Of a stretch of DNA of 64,000 bases, positions 62,813 to 64,000 are shown piece after piece. The stretch's first letter is position 1. Every line of letters starts with the position of its first letter. The notes beneath the pieces were generated by a model that worked only from the letters and a program-made list of their open reading frames with translations, searched no databases and had not been told where the DNA came from. This stretch comes from Dendrophyllia cribrosa (lineage: Eukaryota; Cnidaria; Anthozoa; Scleractinia; Dendrophylliidae). The stretch is from positions 25,148,792-25,212,791 of the forward strand of contig JAJLRJ010000011.1 in the NCBI GenBank assembly GCA_024195265.1, in the 5' to 3' direction. Both the position numbers and the translations under genes were made by a program.

Positions 62813-63958
62813 ACAGTCCAACCTCTCTATTAAGCAGCCCTTTATTTAGCGGTCACCCTCCATTAAGCAGTCACTTAACAAATCCCCGGAATTAAATCGC
62901 TCCTGATATTTACTGTAAACTTGACCTCTTTTAAGCAGTCACCTCTAAGTGGTCAGTTGGCTATTCCCAAAGGGTTACCACTTAACTCTATTCAGACTGG
63001 GTTTTTTTAGGCAATCTGTGACTGGGTGGGGGGGGGGGGGGGGGGGGGCGGGGGGGCTCCTCGGACACCCCCCCCCCCTCTATATCTCTGGAACCAGTAA
63101 GGCTAGGACCATGAAATTTTCACACAATGTTCACCTCCATACAAGGAAGCCTCACACCCAGTTTCAACCTGCCACACCCAATTATGACGTCACAATGACG
63201 TCATTTTTGTTTTTCCGACGTTTCTTTGATATTTTTCCATCCAGATACTTGAAATATCAAATATAACTGTAAAATCATATCTTTAATATTAAAACATAAT
63301 AAATACAAACAAGGACACACTTGTAAAACGAGAAAAAGCAATAAAAAGCGATAAAACTATAATTTTGAAATTATTGTCCGCCTTCTTGGATCCGCCATCT
63401 TGGATCCGCCGTCTTGGATTTTCTTTTTTTTTTTTGTTTAAATTAAAATTTAAAAAATATCTTAAAGAGAAAAGGATCAGAATGTATAAAACACGTATCA
63501 AACTAATGTCTGTTATCCAAACAATGAACTTAGAAGCGTTATTTAATAAATAGTACAAAATGTTTGTCTATAAGTAAAAGAGAGCAAAAAATTAACCTAC
63601 CCCTCCCCCCCAAATATTTGATGTTAAAAATTTTTGATGTCTTTCAAGAACTAGTCCCAAGAAAAAACTATTCTAACAAGATAATGCACTATAAGTCAAA
63701 GAACAAGATCTTAAAATAAAAAATTCACCTTATTTTAATATTTTGAAAACCTATGTGTCAAAAACCAGTTGCCATGGCAACATGGTTAATCACACTGACA
63801 TGTAATGGATACCAAAATGTCCCTAGATAAATTCTAGGAAAAGTCAGAAAATTTCAGCCTCATAGCTATTTAGGTGTAAGAGTTATCACAATTTTACTGG
63901 AGGGGGGTTCGAAAAGCCCCCCCCCAGTCTGAATAGGGTTAATAGAGGTTTGACTGTA
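62813..63958. mobile_element. Mariner/pogo-type MITE split by the poly(G) element
   Basis: ACAGTCCAACCTCTCTATTA at the left pairs with TTAATAGAGGTTTGACTGTA at the right. Inside the left end are AAGCAGTCAC repeats. The 62982-63942 element lies within it, 16 bases from the right terminus. Confidence 0.75.
62982..63942. mobile_element. Nested long member of the poly(G)-ended MITE family (copy 3)
   Basis: TTAACTCTATTCAGACTGGG at the left, CCCAGTCTGAATAGGGTTAA at the right. G run at 63026-63056 followed by a C run; a C run also precedes the right end. Carries TGACGTCA (63195 region) and three clustered GCC(A/G)TCTTGGAT motifs (63380-63420). Confidence 0.8.
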
Positions 63959-64000
63959 TATTTGAACACAGTTTTGGTATCCTGACAACAATAAACACCC

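Overview
This 64 kb window is AT-rich animal nuclear DNA. It has spliced genes with GT-AG introns, AATAAA poly(A) signals, long repeat-filled introns and a very high load of transposon relics. The gene and repeat content (an intron-containing class A GPCR, a P2X7 cytoplasmic-domain-like gene, Crypton, Penelope-like and LINE remnants, a 2A/OTU fragment, and many MITEs with AAGATGGCGG motifs) points to an anthozoan cnidarian, most likely a stony coral or relative. Species cannot be fixed from sequence alone. Nothing bacterial, organellar or viral was recognised.

Genes. The best-supported gene is a four-exon class A GPCR on the + strand (coding exons 39245-39357, 47467-47737, 50538-50780, 52262-52621; 328 codons, all splice phases agree). 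Its first intron is inflated by a decayed LINE (about 39457-46360), which is itself interrupted by a ~3.1 kb block holding a Crypton-type exon and a minus-strand 2A/OTU fragment. A partial second copy of the GPCR lies at 25177-28095. It lost exons 1-2 in one deletion, and its exon 3 carries a frameshift and a stop. Two small genes not obvious as single open frames can be assembled from phase-matched splice sites: an 80-residue protein on + (19199-19818) and a 116-residue protein on - (22020-23337). A minus-strand P2X7 cytoplasmic-domain-like gene (31673-33421) is interrupted by single-base indels. Weaker exon candidates lie at 1582-1811, 3774-3986, 29533-29845, 34782-34942 and 59829-60470.

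Pol III and ribozyme features. A 5S rRNA-like sequence lies at 1892-2010 (-). tRNA-like sequences lie at 18814-18893, 57934-58011 (head of a SINE) and 58923-58991. Two hammerhead ribozymes with complete consensus cores sit in the opposed arms of a ~710 bp foldback element (54031-54742). A Penelope-like fragment (34031-34677) has inverted arms with a hammerhead-like motif and an exact 12-bp target duplication; a related empty site lies at 20.2-20.5 kb.

Repeats. A 68-bp satellite (55369-57956, about 38 copies) ends inside the tRNA-like head of the SINE and appears to have been built from it. A 29-bp minisatellite lies at 4767-5140. At least a dozen terminal-inverted-repeat elements are present, several nested, including a family with poly(G)/poly(C) tracts just inside its ends.

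There is no operon logic. The real genes are islands among repeats, and most other open frames are shadows of repeats.
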